From positions 310,001 to 374,000 of the forward strand of contig NC_018947.1 in NCBI RefSeq assembly GCF_000304475.1: a DNA stretch of 64,000 bases, in the 5' to 3' direction. The position numbers were made by a program, and so were the translations under genes. The DNA comes from Kazachstania africana CBS 2517. Taxonomy: Eukaryota > Ascomycota > Saccharomycetes > Saccharomycetales > Saccharomycetaceae. Below are positions 26,049 to 35,596 of this stretch, one piece after another. The notes beneath the pieces were generated by a model, which saw only the letters and a list, made by a program, of their open reading frames with translations, was not told where the DNA came from and ran no database searches. Positions within the stretch are counted from its first letter, which is position 1. Each line of letters begins with the position of its first letter.

Positions 26049-27426
26049 TAAGGATATGGTGATTTAATGTAGATGAGAAAAACAAGGTTCTTTGACGATG
26101 TTAGGGCCCTGGGGTATAATTCAGAAACGATGAACGGGAATGATTGAAATGATCACTATAATATACTAAAAAAAAATACCAGCACAGTCAGTTTTCTTTC
26201 GAGTCCAACGAATTTTTAACAAACACTTGGCAGGTGAGAGATTGCTTCGAGCAGATTAATGCAGGACCTTCAGTAAGAAAATGACAGGCAGTTATTAGAA
26301 ACATCCATTAACATTGTTGATTGAACCTCGAGGGACCATTATTCATCAATTTCTGACCATCTAAAGCTCGTTTCCCATCAATTGACAGTTCGTTAAACGA
26401 GGAGTACCTTTCTCCAAGGTTTCTCTGGGGCCGCACTGCGGATCTCTCGAGATTTATTCGATTCTGTTCTTTACGCTCGTTTATGCTTTTTTTTTTTTGG
26501 CAGTCTCGGCAAATTCTTTGTTTTTTTTTGCCTGGAAAATGAAGGCACAGGAACCCCTTCGTTTACCAGTGCCTATTTCGCTTCTTGGCTCGATGGATTT
26601 CGTTTATGGTGGAACGGACGTTGGTGTGTGGGTCAGTGATTGCGACATAAATTGTCAGATTAGCAGATGACTACCCGGTGGGATAAGTGGGATGGATCAA
26701 TATTTTGAATGTACTTAGCCAAATGGTTCGTCTCAAATAAGTTGGGAGTCAAGATGTATATGTTATGTCTTGTTGTAAAAGCAATATCTGTAGTTATAAT
26801 GTGTCAATTTTACCTGGAATGATGTTTCTTTGACTCAATTTTTCATTTATCCATCACCTGGTACTATTTTTTTCTAATTGAGTTGAAGTGGAGGTTAATG
26901 ATGATGCCGCGGATTGAGCTTCTTTGATTCATGTAAGTTTTGACACATTCGCTAAAAAAATTAAAAAGGGAATAGTAATATGCATAAACTGCCAGTAAAA
27001 GCCATCTTTTTTAAACGAGCATATCAGAATATTACTCTTTGTACCTGAGTTCTTTTTTTGTCGTTGTGGTGTCTCTTTCCACGTTATTCAGGGACGATGC
27101 ATTTTCCACATTTGCAGGGCGCGATCCATAAAGTCATATGACGTTGATGCATTAGATTGCATCTTCGTGGTCTGCGTGAAATTGCGGTTTATTCGTTGGA
27201 CTTTTTTCGTCAAGAGCGTAACACTATTATTCAACATTCGGAAAACAGTTGTCGGGACGACATGATTAAGAAATGTAAGTGCGTAATGTCAGCATTTTTT
27301 CTTACCTGGTCCTGAGCCTTACACTATCAGTGTCTGTAATCTTGCTTATCTCAAGGTTTTTCCTGTCAATTGAATATGTACTTGGTCCCTCCACAAAGAC
27401 CTAAAAAAATGTAAAAAAAGAGAAAG
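26049..27426. promoter_or_regulatory. long ECM22 upstream region with five TCGTTTA motifs
   Basis: No gene is seen in 1378 bases. TCGTTTA, resembling the sterol/anaerobic AR1/SRE element bound by Upc2 and Ecm22, occurs at 26477-26483, 26559-26565 and 26600-26606 on the plus strand, and as TAAACGA at 26394-26400 (within palindrome TCGTTAAACGA) and 27012-27018. Long T tracts are present near 26488 and 26520. CDC42, downstream of ECM22 in S. cerevisiae, is absent. Confidence 0.5.
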
Positions 27427-27564
27427 TGCTCGAGGTGGGGATTGAACCCACGACGGTCGCGTTGCTTTTAAACGATCTGTTTGAAAGATCACTTTGTACA
27501 GAAAAGCTCCCAGAATCGGGATGCCACTATAAGCACGAAGCTCTAACCACTGAGCTACACGAGC
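27427..27564 (-). tRNA. tRNA-Ile with anticodon UAU and a 65-base intron
   Basis: The mature tRNA reads from GCTCGTGTAGCTCAGTGG at 27564 down to a TTCAATCCCCACCTCGAGCA end, with D-arm, anticodon stem, T-arm and acceptor stem all in place. Exon 1 is 27564-27528 (37 bases, ending TATA after the anticodon), the intron is 27527-27463, and exon 2 is 27462-27427. The anticodon UAU reads the rare AUA isoleucine codon. The single acceptor mismatch is as I recall for the S. cerevisiae tI(UAU) genes, which also carry a long intron needed for pseudouridylation of the anticodon. CCA is not encoded. It lies between ECM22 and MSS4; one S. cerevisiae tI(UAU) lies near UPC2. Confidence 0.95.
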
Positions 27565-27877
27565 ATTTTCGGAAGCGCGTCTTTTTTTGAGCCATATATA
27601 GTAAGCTATTTTTTTTAACCAAAAACTTAAAAACCTTGTATGAAGAAGCTCTTTTAGTGATTACTGAGTTGAGTTTATTAACAACCTAAAAAATGAAGTA
27701 TATACGGAAAAATATAAATGGAAAAAGGAGAGAAAGATGAGATTAATGCAAAGATTTGTATATCTTGACGTTGTGATAATAAACGAAAATGTGGTCGTGG
27801 AATGCAATATACGTCGATGCTACTTATTTTACGTTTGGTCTCTTTTCCTGGTAGGCAGGAAGGTTGTCTTTTCTGGC
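27565..27877. other. interval between MSS4 3' end and the tRNA
   Basis: These 313 bases are the 5' flank of the minus-strand tRNA and the 3' flank of MSS4. The tRNA 5' flank is AT-rich with T runs (27583-27589, 27610-27617). A short open frame on the minus strand (27678-27881) overlaps the MSS4 end and has no ATG-supported similarity. I see no other feature. Confidence 0.5.
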
Positions 27878-29692
27878 TCAATTTGAATGCATGGCTGTCT
27901 CAATAAACTTGTAAAATCTTCCGGCATATTTTTTAGGAGGAATAGCACTAACCATATCCAAATCATGATTTAAGCCCCTCCAACATGTCTCCAATTTTTT
28001 AGTTAATGAATAATTTGTCAAGCAATCGATAATGCCGACATAATATACGCAGTGTTCATTGTTATTGTTCAAACCGTCTATCCCACGTACATTATGGTTC
28101 GATATTTTTGACTTTGTTGGTAATATTTCGTCGTTGAAATCTTGATCTACATTGTGAATTCCAACCAATAAAGAATAATCCATGGTATTTAATTTTGCCA
28201 ACAAATCAACGTCCTTCTTCAACTGTCGTAAAAATGTGTCATTATTGAATGATCCATTGAATTTGATTTTTTCTTCCCTGTTTATCCAATTCAAATCTTT
28301 TAGAACAACGACATGATCATGTATATGTTTATCTGGGATTTTAGTATATCTGCCATGTAGCGATCCTTTCAAGTCAAAAGTGCTATCAAATTTTAAAGAA
28401 GGTGGGAACAAATTATTCATTACAATAAAATAAACTTTCCTGTTTTTTATTCTATTTTTAAATGATATCGGTAATTTTACCCTGTGTAATCCATAAAACT
28501 GGCAAATTAGGGTATTTGGATTTGATTTGATGTAGTTGTAGTAATAACGCAACGTCTTTCGAAGATGTAAATGTTCACTGTGATGGATAGTTTTAATGAT
28601 ATATTTGTAATCGCTTGAATAATAGAAGAAGGATCCACTTTTACCTGGTGAGTTCAGTTCATTCAAAATATATTTTGACGTCAATGATTCCAAATAATCT
28701 TTTTCATTGATGTTGAATAAATCTCGTAAAGATTTGAAAACTTTTGGCGCATAATCTTTGAATTTAAATGAATAGTTATTTCCAATAGTCTTTCTGGTCT
28801 CTTGAACGGGTCGCAGTCCGTCTTGACCAAATATTAATTTATTATTGTACTTAAAGTCTTTTTCTAGTAGTTTATCATTCTTTTGAAGATCTGTAGACAT
28901 CACTGTTGTTCTAATTCCTGTGAGCATGTTATAAACAAGATTAAAGTTTACGTCTCCTTCACCTATTCTTTGACCAACGACCCTAGGTATCACCTTTTCT
29001 TCGATGGAATTTTCGACGGAAGCAGATAAGGCACCTAGAGAAGGGTTGAGTATTGATGATGATGACGAGGTAGTATTCGTTGTAGAGGTTTCCAGCATTG
29101 GTGGTAATGATGAAGAAACAAAAGAGTTTTTACGTTCGTTTGGCAAATGTGGAGGTAATGACAATACAGAAGTGTTGGGTATTATATCTTCTTCTTTTTC
29201 TATATCTGGTAAAGGGAAGATTTGGGAATGATGACTACATGATTTGAATAAAATATTGGAATGAATAGATTCAAAAGTATTTTTTCTTTTATGAGATGGT
29301 CTCTTGTTGGTATTGTTATAAGCTTTTGATATTCTCGAGTGATTTGACTTGATATTTTGCAAATCTGACTCTTGTCTTTTCTCCAAAAATGGGCCACTAG
29401 TAGGGTGTTCTCCCAAGCTCCCTTTATCGATATGTTCATACAGATCTGAATTCCTAGATTGTGCATTATTATTACTTCCGTTATAATGTTGAGAATAATC
29501 ACTCAAATTTTTATTTGGAGGAATGGTGTATTCTTGAGAAGATGAGAGTTCAGTAGATACTCTTGGTATGGCACTTTGACTAGATGACATAGAGATGGAG
29601 AATGAATTTGAACTTCTTTTACATGATTCTTTTCTTAAATCTTTTTCCTCCTTAATGATACACGAATCCACTTCAGTGATTGTAGTGCTCAT
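27878..29692 (-). CDS. MSS4: phosphatidylinositol-4-phosphate 5-kinase Mss4
   Basis: Mss4 makes plasma-membrane PI(4,5)P2, required for actin organisation and cell wall signalling. The N-terminal 230 residues are Ser/Asn-rich and probably disordered. The PIPK domain (about 235-600) shows IGEGDVNFNLVYNMLTGIR, LNSPGKSGSFFYYSSDYKYI (glycine-rich nucleotide loop with the catalytic-region lysine in IIKTIHHSEH), TLICQFYGLHRVKLP, VMNNLFPP, FDLKGSLHGR, LNTMDYSLLVGIH and YYVGIIDCLTNYS. All core motifs are intact. At 604 residues it is shorter than S. cerevisiae Mss4 (779), mainly in the N-terminal region. I used the ATG at 29692, one codon inside the TTG-started frame. MSS4 is YDR208W, so it comes from the sister track relative to ECM22 and EST1. 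Confidence 0.95.
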   Translation of the reverse strand: MSTTITEVDSCIIKEEKDLRKESCKRSSNSFSISMSSSQSAIPRVSTELSSSQEYTIPPNKNLSDYSQHYNGSNNNAQSRNSDLYEHIDKGSLGEHPTSGPFLEKRQESDLQNIKSNHSRISKAYNNTNKRPSHKRKNTFESIHSNILFKSCSHHSQIFPLPDIEKEEDIIPNTSVLSLPPHLPNERKNSFVSSSLPPMLETSTTNTTSSSSSILNPSLGALSASVENSIEEKVIPRVVGQRIGEGDVNFNLVYNMLTGIRTTVMSTDLQKNDKLLEKDFKYNNKLIFGQDGLRPVQETRKTIGNNYSFKFKDYAPKVFKSLRDLFNINEKDYLESLTSKYILNELNSPGKSGSFFYYSSDYKYIIKTIHHSEHLHLRKTLRYYYNYIKSNPNTLICQFYGLHRVKLPISFKNRIKNRKVYFIVMNNLFPPSLKFDSTFDLKGSLHGRYTKIPDKHIHDHVVVLKDLNWINREEKIKFNGSFNNDTFLRQLKKDVDLLAKLNTMDYSLLVGIHNVDQDFNDEILPTKSKISNHNVRGIDGLNNNNEHCVYYVGIIDCLTNYSLTKKLETCWRGLNHDLDMVSAIPPKKYAGRFYKFIETAMHSN

Positions 29693-31106
29693 CAATTATA
29701 GGGTATGATCAAGCGTTATAGTATAATATGGTGTTTTTAATGATAGTACTATCTAAATCTTTACGATTCTGTCGAAGATTGATATCTGTTATGGAAAAAG
29801 GAAAAGGGTGCCGTTGAAGATGGTCGAAGTTTACAATGTATGAACGACGATATAAACTGTAGACTCACAATGATAATGCTCCGCAATATCTTTTAAAAGT
29901 TATTCTCAGAATCCGTAGGATAAGCAAATCCCTTATGATACTTCCCTTTTGCCAAGTCAATAATTAATATAATCTGTATTCTAAAAATATGATCGTTTGA
30001 TGTTCGAACTATTGATGATTTTCCATTCCGGGCGGAGCGTTAAAAAAGATTTTCACAATATAGGAAAAAGTTTAATATTAATTAGTTGACAGCATCGAGA
30101 ACTCGAAAAGTGCCAAATCTGATGAGGTAACTAGCGTAGATCCATCATTGGTTCGCATGAGCGAAATATTCTTGGCATATTGCCTTTTTCCTGGAATTTT
30201 TTTGACAGCTGGAAGTAGGTTTTTGAGTGAAATCTTGTTTCTTTCCAATTTGAGGAATCAGCTCACACGTGTAATGGATTTTGTGAGCCACTTTGGAATT
30301 ATAAGCAGACAGTATGTGTATTAAGTGAGGCTGACTGGCTAAGGAATGATTGTATTTCAATGACAGCGTCTTAGTCTCGAGGCAAAGATGTCTCTTAGAA
30401 GTGATATTCCCTTGTCAAAGATAAGAGGTAGGTACACTCACTTCTGATGGGGAACGAACTGAGAAAAGTGTAGATTAAGGCTCCTCTGATTAGTACTTAT
30501 CTCCAAAATCAAAATCTTTTTAATATATATAATCAATTTGTTTACTTTCAGCCAATTTCCGTCACTGACATTTATGTTGTAAGACTAGCAAAACAATAAA
30601 TAATAGAAAAATGTTATTTCAAAGTACAATATTAGTGAACATATATATATATATATATATATCAAGAAAAGACATACCCATACACTTATCTGCGTATCCT
30701 CTTGAATGAAACTGTTTTTGATGGAATAACCTAGGTAAATTCCTAAACCGTCAGCAAGATAAAGGTTGCGCTAAAGGAAAGGTAAGAAGAGATGATGATA
30801 GTATATACCCGTCCCTCGAGGAGAACAATAATAGAGTGCTAGATGGCTAACCATTTGCGCCGTAATTTATATTGGTTGTCCATATTGACTATAATTATGA
30901 ATTGGCCGATAAGTTTCAGATAAAATCAATACATAAAACTGTCATGAGATTAGTGTAAAGTTTATAATGAGAACCAGAAAAGTTCCACATTTGGAATAAA
31001 AAGGATCAAGTCACTTGCTTCAGTTAGAATATCTGTTATCTCAATAATACTAACACTTTATACTCACTTATGGGCTGCCATATATTTTAGGAACCATATT
31101 GGGAAA
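29693..31106. other. long intergenic region between MSS4 and EST1
   Basis: No gene is supported in 1414 bases. This is where UME6 (YDR207C, between MSS4 and EBS1 in S. cerevisiae) would be expected, and no Zn2Cys6 remnant was seen in the translations. It contains a CACGTG palindrome (30266-30271) and an (AT)11 run. The portion nearest 29693 is the MSS4 promoter; the portion nearest 31106 is EST1 3' flank. Confidence 0.5.
30641..30662. repeat. (AT)11 microsatellite
   Basis: Eleven uninterrupted AT dinucleotides lie in the gene-free interval between MSS4 and EST1. Confidence 0.98.
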
Positions 31107-32837
31107 TCAACTTTCCACAGGGTCGTTATTTATCATATACTTTCCGCTTATCTTATTCCATCTGATTCCACAACGATTTTTGAGTAGAAATCTGTTACTA
31201 GCGTTCATAACACATCGAAGCCTTAACATGTTTTCTGAATTTTTGTCCCGCAGATATTCTGGCCCAACAAATCCACTGATCTGATTTATTATATCTTTAT
31301 TGTTGTTCTTAAAAATCAAACTGTCATCAAAATCACTCAAAACAAATTTGACGCAGCAAAATTCTTTCAAAAGTATGTCTTCCTCGAAGAAGTAATTTCT
31401 TTGAGGTTTAAAATTTGAGAATAGTTGTGGCTCGTTAGGGTATAGGCTAATAATATCATTAACAAATTCAGCTAGCTGGAAACAAAAGGCTTTGTTTCTG
31501 TGAGCAAATTGTAATACTGGTTGGTTTGATTTAATCCAACATTCGATAATCCGAATAATTGCCAAATACTGGAATTTGTCCATTTCCTGGCGCCAACATT
31601 TTCTAACCTTAGCGTTAATAACTTCAGTGAAATAATCGAAACAGAACTCCAGATACATGATATGTTCACTTTTAAGATCTCTTAAACTGACATAATTGAT
31701 AGCAACTATTTTCCCAGAGGATCCCTTCAACATTAATTCAAATCCGCCCATTAGAATAATAACGCTATCAAAAACTATATCAATAGCATTGAGGTCCTTT
31801 TCAATGGCCAAAAATAAATGTCTTCTCATATGGACTATCTCTACCCCATTGAATAAAATATTTGGGTCTTCCTCTCTAAACCAATTCTCCCTCTGAAAAT
31901 AATATCCAAATAGTGCCAAGAAATAATACTGTAATTTTAGAAGTCCTGCTGTCAAATCATCTTTTTCATTATCCAAGACTTCTTGCAGTTTTACATTGAA
32001 TAGTAATCTTCGTTTATCTTTCTTATTGCTAAAAAATGAATGAAATTCTTTATTTGACTTCAAATTAGGTATTCTTGTTAATGTACCTCTGAGTAACAAA
32101 TAAATTGCGCGATGGAAGTTCTTGCTACAAAATTCAATAGAGGCGAGTTCGTGATAGGAAGTACCATATGCTGGAAGAACCAACACAGCATATTTGAGAT
32201 ATCTAACGGACTTCTCATAGGAAGCTGTAGTTTTGATAGTTTCGAGATAACTCTGTTGAAAATGTAATTTCCCCAGTATAAGAAGGCATTGATGCAAAAT
32301 AATGACTAGTATAGCTACATTATCGTCATCAATGTTCTCTGCATTGCTAAAACCGACAAAACGTTTCAAATTAAGTAGCCTCAATAGTTTTTCAGGGATC
32401 TGCCTAGAGATGTCATTGTTGGTTACCAAAAATTCAATAATACCGTAATAAAATTTGTGAAATAATTTAAACGTCCTTCTCAGTTTGCATCTTAGCTTTC
32501 TGAACTCTACTATAGTGGAGTACTTTTTTTTTTTCTCGAAGCCCAAAAGTGTAAGCTTCCAGGCTCTAAACCACCCCAATATTGGACTGATTACGTCTTC
32601 CCAGACTGAATCTAATAATTCTGGCAACATCTGTACCCCAGAAGAACTCTTCTCTGTTTTTATCAACTTAAGTTCATCTGTAATTATTCGAGTAAGACTT
32701 CTCACCACAAATTCGAAGAATTTGAAGGCCTTAACATCATTAGTGAAAAGAGTGTTTGCAGCCAAAATGGAATCCAAATTTTTTTTGAGATTCAGAACAG
32801 TATATTTGGAAGCATTGTCATGGCTAGGTTTAGTCAT
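31107..32837 (-). CDS. EST1: telomerase subunit Est1 (Est1/Ebs1 family)
   Basis: Est1 binds telomerase RNA and Cdc13 and recruits telomerase to chromosome ends. The product has the family's 14-3-3-like/TPR helical layout: an N-terminal part with WEDVISPILGWFRAWK and KLRRTFKLFHKFYYGIIEFL, and a central TPR region with SVRYLKYAVLVLPAYGTSYHELASIEFCSKNFHRAIYLLLRGTL shape (residues about 205-250). Its position before divergent TOP3 is that of YLR233C (EST1); the duplicate EBS1 (YDR206W) is the alternative. At 576 residues it is shorter than S. cerevisiae Est1 (about 699) and much shorter than Ebs1, and no coding-looking sequence continues past the stop. Est1 is known to evolve fast. The start is an ATG. 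Confidence 0.85.
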   Translation of the reverse strand: MTKPSHDNASKYTVLNLKKNLDSILAANTLFTNDVKAFKFFEFVVRSLTRIITDELKLIKTEKSSSGVQMLPELLDSVWEDVISPILGWFRAWKLTLLGFEKKKKYSTIVEFRKLRCKLRRTFKLFHKFYYGIIEFLVTNNDISRQIPEKLLRLLNLKRFVGFSNAENIDDDNVAILVIILHQCLLILGKLHFQQSYLETIKTTASYEKSVRYLKYAVLVLPAYGTSYHELASIEFCSKNFHRAIYLLLRGTLTRIPNLKSNKEFHSFFSNKKDKRRLLFNVKLQEVLDNEKDDLTAGLLKLQYYFLALFGYYFQRENWFREEDPNILFNGVEIVHMRRHLFLAIEKDLNAIDIVFDSVIILMGGFELMLKGSSGKIVAINYVSLRDLKSEHIMYLEFCFDYFTEVINAKVRKCWRQEMDKFQYLAIIRIIECWIKSNQPVLQFAHRNKAFCFQLAEFVNDIISLYPNEPQLFSNFKPQRNYFFEEDILLKEFCCVKFVLSDFDDSLIFKNNNKDIINQISGFVGPEYLRDKNSENMLRLRCVMNASNRFLLKNRCGIRWNKISGKYMINNDPVES

Positions 32838-32965
32838 ATATCCATTGAAAAAATGGCTCCTTTCTTTTGCTTAGCAATAGCGTCAAGTGGCCGAATTGAA
32901 GCTTTCTTAGTACTTCATAGAAGTTGATCTACTTGAATAAGCTTTCTTGATTGTTGATGTTCCTA

Positions 32966-32971
32966 ACGCGT
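32966..32971. promoter_or_regulatory. MluI cell-cycle box between EST1 and TOP3
   Basis: ACGCGT, the core of the MBF (Mbp1/Swi6) G1/S element, lies in the 299-base divergent promoter, 129 bases from the EST1 ATG and 166 from the TOP3 ATG. A DNA-replication-linked expression of one or both genes would fit. Confidence 0.45.
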
Positions 32972-33136
32972 AACGGGCATCGAAAGGTAAATACTATTTT
33001 TTTTTACTTATCTCATAATGACATATATTTTAATAAATAGAGAAAATTACTCATTAGCGGTACTGAAGCTCACTGGAGGGATTTAATCGTTCACTATACT
33101 GTGCAGAATTCAATAGTCAAAAAAGAGAGCAACCAA

Positions 33137-35107
33137 ATGAAGGTACTATGCGTTGCTGAGAAGAATTCAATTGCCAAATCAGTATCGCAAATCCTTGGTG
33201 GCGGTAGGTCTACTTCCCGGGCGTCAGGCTATACTTATGTTAAGAACTATGATTTCAACTTTTATGGGTTCCCATTTGCCAACAGAGAGTGCCAAGTGAC
33301 AATGACCAGCGTTGCAGGTCATCTGAGCAGTTTAGATTTCGATAATAGCCAATACGGCTGGGGTAAATGTAACATTTTTGAACTTTTTGATGCACCACTG
33401 AGTGAATTAATGGACAAGAATCAACAAAAGATTGCAGAGAATATCAAAAGAGAGGCTAGAAATGCTGATTACCTAATGATCTGGACGGATTGTGATAGAG
33501 AAGGTGAGTACATTGGATGGGAAGTGTTCCAGGCTGCACAGAAGGGCAATAGACGACTGACTGATGGACTGGTATATCGTGCTATATTCTCGCATTTGGA
33601 AAGATCCCACATATTAAACGCAGCTAAGAACCCTGGAAAATTGGACATGCGCAGTGTAAGTGCCGTGGGAACCAGAATAGAACTAGACTTGAGGACTGGT
33701 GTTTCATTCACTAGGCTACTAACTGGAACAATGGGGAAAAAGGTACAAGAAGCAAATAACATATCCAATGATAGGTCGAACGGTAACTCGAGAGCAGGCA
33801 ATAAGAATGAAAAGGTCATTATCTCATACGGACCTTGCCAGTTTCCCACACTGGGCTTTGTAGTAGATAGATATGAAAGAATCAAGCATTTTACACCTGA
33901 AGAATTTTGGTATATACAGTTACAATTAAACGACGAGGCTAATGGACTTTCGACAACGTTTCAATGGGATCGCGGTCACCTCTTTGATAGACTCAGTGTT
34001 TTAGCACTTTATGAAAATTCACTTGAATTTGCAGGAAATAAAGCAAAAGTTATTGATCTTCAATCGAAACCAACTTCAAAGTATAGACCTCTCCCTCTAA
34101 CGACAGTTGAACTACAAAAAAATTGCGCGAGATACCTAAGACTCAATGCGAAGCAGTCATTAGCTGCAGCAGAAAAATTATATCAAAAGGGATTTCTTTC
34201 CTATCCTAGAACAGAAACAGATATTTTCCCAGCAACAATGGATTTGAGATCATTAGTCGAGAAACAGGCACAATTGGACGAATCGACTAACTCCAATAAA
34301 ACGGCATGGGCATCATATGCTGCAAATTTAATATCAGAAAATCCAGAAACAAATAACAGGTTCAAATTTCCACGTAGTGGTTCTCATGATGATAAAGCGC
34401 ATCCTCCAATTCATCCAATTACTAGTTTAGCGCCAAACGCACAAATTGATTCAATCGAAAGAAGGGTGTATGAGTACGTTGCCAGACATTTCCTTGCATG
34501 TTGCTCTGAGGATGCCAAGGGCCAAACCAGTACACTGACACTCGATTGGGCTGAAGAAAAATTTACTGCCAGTGGACTAGTCGTCTTAGAGAGAAATTTC
34601 TTGGACGTCTATCCGTGGGCAAAGTGGGAAACCACAAAGCAGCTACCAAGATTAGAAATCAATCAAGAATGTGAAATTAGTAAGGCAGAAATGAGATCAG
34701 GAAGCACATCTCCGCCAAAACCCATGACTGAAAGTGAACTGATCATGCTGATGGATGCCAACGGGATTGGCACGGATGCAACAATAGCAGAGCATATCGA
34801 GAAGATTAAAGCACGAAATTATATCAGAAGTGAGAAAAGTGGTAAAGAAACAAACCTTCATCCGACAGTTCTTGGCATTGCGCTCGTTCACGGATTTGAA
34901 GCGATAGGTCTAGAAGACTCATTTGCTAAACCGTTTCAAAGAAGGGAGATGGAAGAGGATTTGAAAAAAATCTGCCAGGGTGAGCTGACGAAGAGGGAAG
35001 TCCTAGCTGATATCATCGAAAAGTATCGAGGATATTGGACTAAGACAAATCAATCAAAAAACACTTTACTAGAGGTGTATGAAAGGCTTAGAACAAGAAT
35101 TAGCTAA
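33137..35107 (+). CDS. TOP3: DNA topoisomerase III (type IA)
   Basis: Top3 works with the Sgs1 helicase and Rmi1 to dissolve recombination intermediates. The protein starts MKVLCVAEKNSIAKS with a TOPRIM domain whose acidic motif is WTDCDREGEYIGWE (about residue 120). The catalytic tyrosine is Tyr356 in LSYPRTETD, the same number as in the S. cerevisiae enzyme. Other type IA motifs follow, such as SHDDKAHPPIHP and ANGIGTDATIAEHI. At 656 residues it has the same length as yeast Top3 as I recall it. The open frame extends to a GTG at 33101, but the ATG at 33137 gives the family start. It is divergent from EST1 as in YLR233C-YLR234W. Confidence 0.98.
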   Translation: MKVLCVAEKNSIAKSVSQILGGGRSTSRASGYTYVKNYDFNFYGFPFANRECQVTMTSVAGHLSSLDFDNSQYGWGKCNIFELFDAPLSELMDKNQQKIAENIKREARNADYLMIWTDCDREGEYIGWEVFQAAQKGNRRLTDGLVYRAIFSHLERSHILNAAKNPGKLDMRSVSAVGTRIELDLRTGVSFTRLLTGTMGKKVQEANNISNDRSNGNSRAGNKNEKVIISYGPCQFPTLGFVVDRYERIKHFTPEEFWYIQLQLNDEANGLSTTFQWDRGHLFDRLSVLALYENSLEFAGNKAKVIDLQSKPTSKYRPLPLTTVELQKNCARYLRLNAKQSLAAAEKLYQKGFLSYPRTETDIFPATMDLRSLVEKQAQLDESTNSNKTAWASYAANLISENPETNNRFKFPRSGSHDDKAHPPIHPITSLAPNAQIDSIERRVYEYVARHFLACCSEDAKGQTSTLTLDWAEEKFTASGLVVLERNFLDVYPWAKWETTKQLPRLEINQECEISKAEMRSGSTSPPKPMTESELIMLMDANGIGTDATIAEHIEKIKARNYIRSEKSGKETNLHPTVLGIALVHGFEAIGLEDSFAKPFQRREMEEDLKKICQGELTKREVLADIIEKYRGYWTKTNQSKNTLLEVYERLRTRIS

Positions 35108-35596
35108 CAAGTACGCAACTCCCAAAAGTTTATAGACAATTCTGATTTAGATCACATTCGCATACCACCTTCAAGGTACACATATTATATTCCCAAAAAA
35201 TTCCAATCGTTTATTATTATATTTTCACTTGAATCTCAAATTACACATTTCGATTATGACGGAGGATTCACATTTTCAAAATTATCTCATAACCGAATAA
35301 TTTTGTTAGCGACATAATTGCAAAAAAAGAGATGTCAGATTTGCAACTGGCAGCAAAAATTAACAGTGGTGGTCATCTGTTAACATGAGACTTCTGTGCT
35401 CTTATTGCTATAATTTACATTTTTTTTAGCAGCATAATATGCAACTAATGCAGAATTCCTCATTGTCGAGAGAGTATGAAGTTTCAATTTCGAACTGCTC
35501 ATCAACGATATTTAAAGGCGAAAAGATGTGTTGGAAAACTTGTTCATGTTTCTACCTAATCTGTTTTTACTTTCACAAAATATTCAAAAGACAACA
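35108..35596. promoter_or_regulatory. upstream region of the first THI7-type gene
   Basis: No gene lies in these 489 bases. A perfect match to the 11-base replication origin consensus, ATTTACATTTT, occurs at 35413-35423, but such matches are expected by chance in AT-rich DNA. An ATG at 35546 is in frame with the transporter, but I prefer 35597. Confidence 0.4.

Noticed and set aside
26049..27426. Ty long terminal repeat near the tRNA gene
   Set aside because: tRNA flanks are common insertion sites, but no terminal repeat ends or target duplications were visible.
30312..31090. GTATGT (30312) and TACTAAC (31048-31054) suggesting an intron
   Set aside because: The putative second exon would run antisense into the end of EST1 and no conserved first exon exists. 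TACTAAC at 43034 inside VPS34 is likewise coincidental.
35528..35596. N-terminal extension of the first THI7-type gene
   Set aside because: The upstream codon is GTG and the ATG at 35597 aligns with the start of copy 2; the extension has no counterpart in the family.
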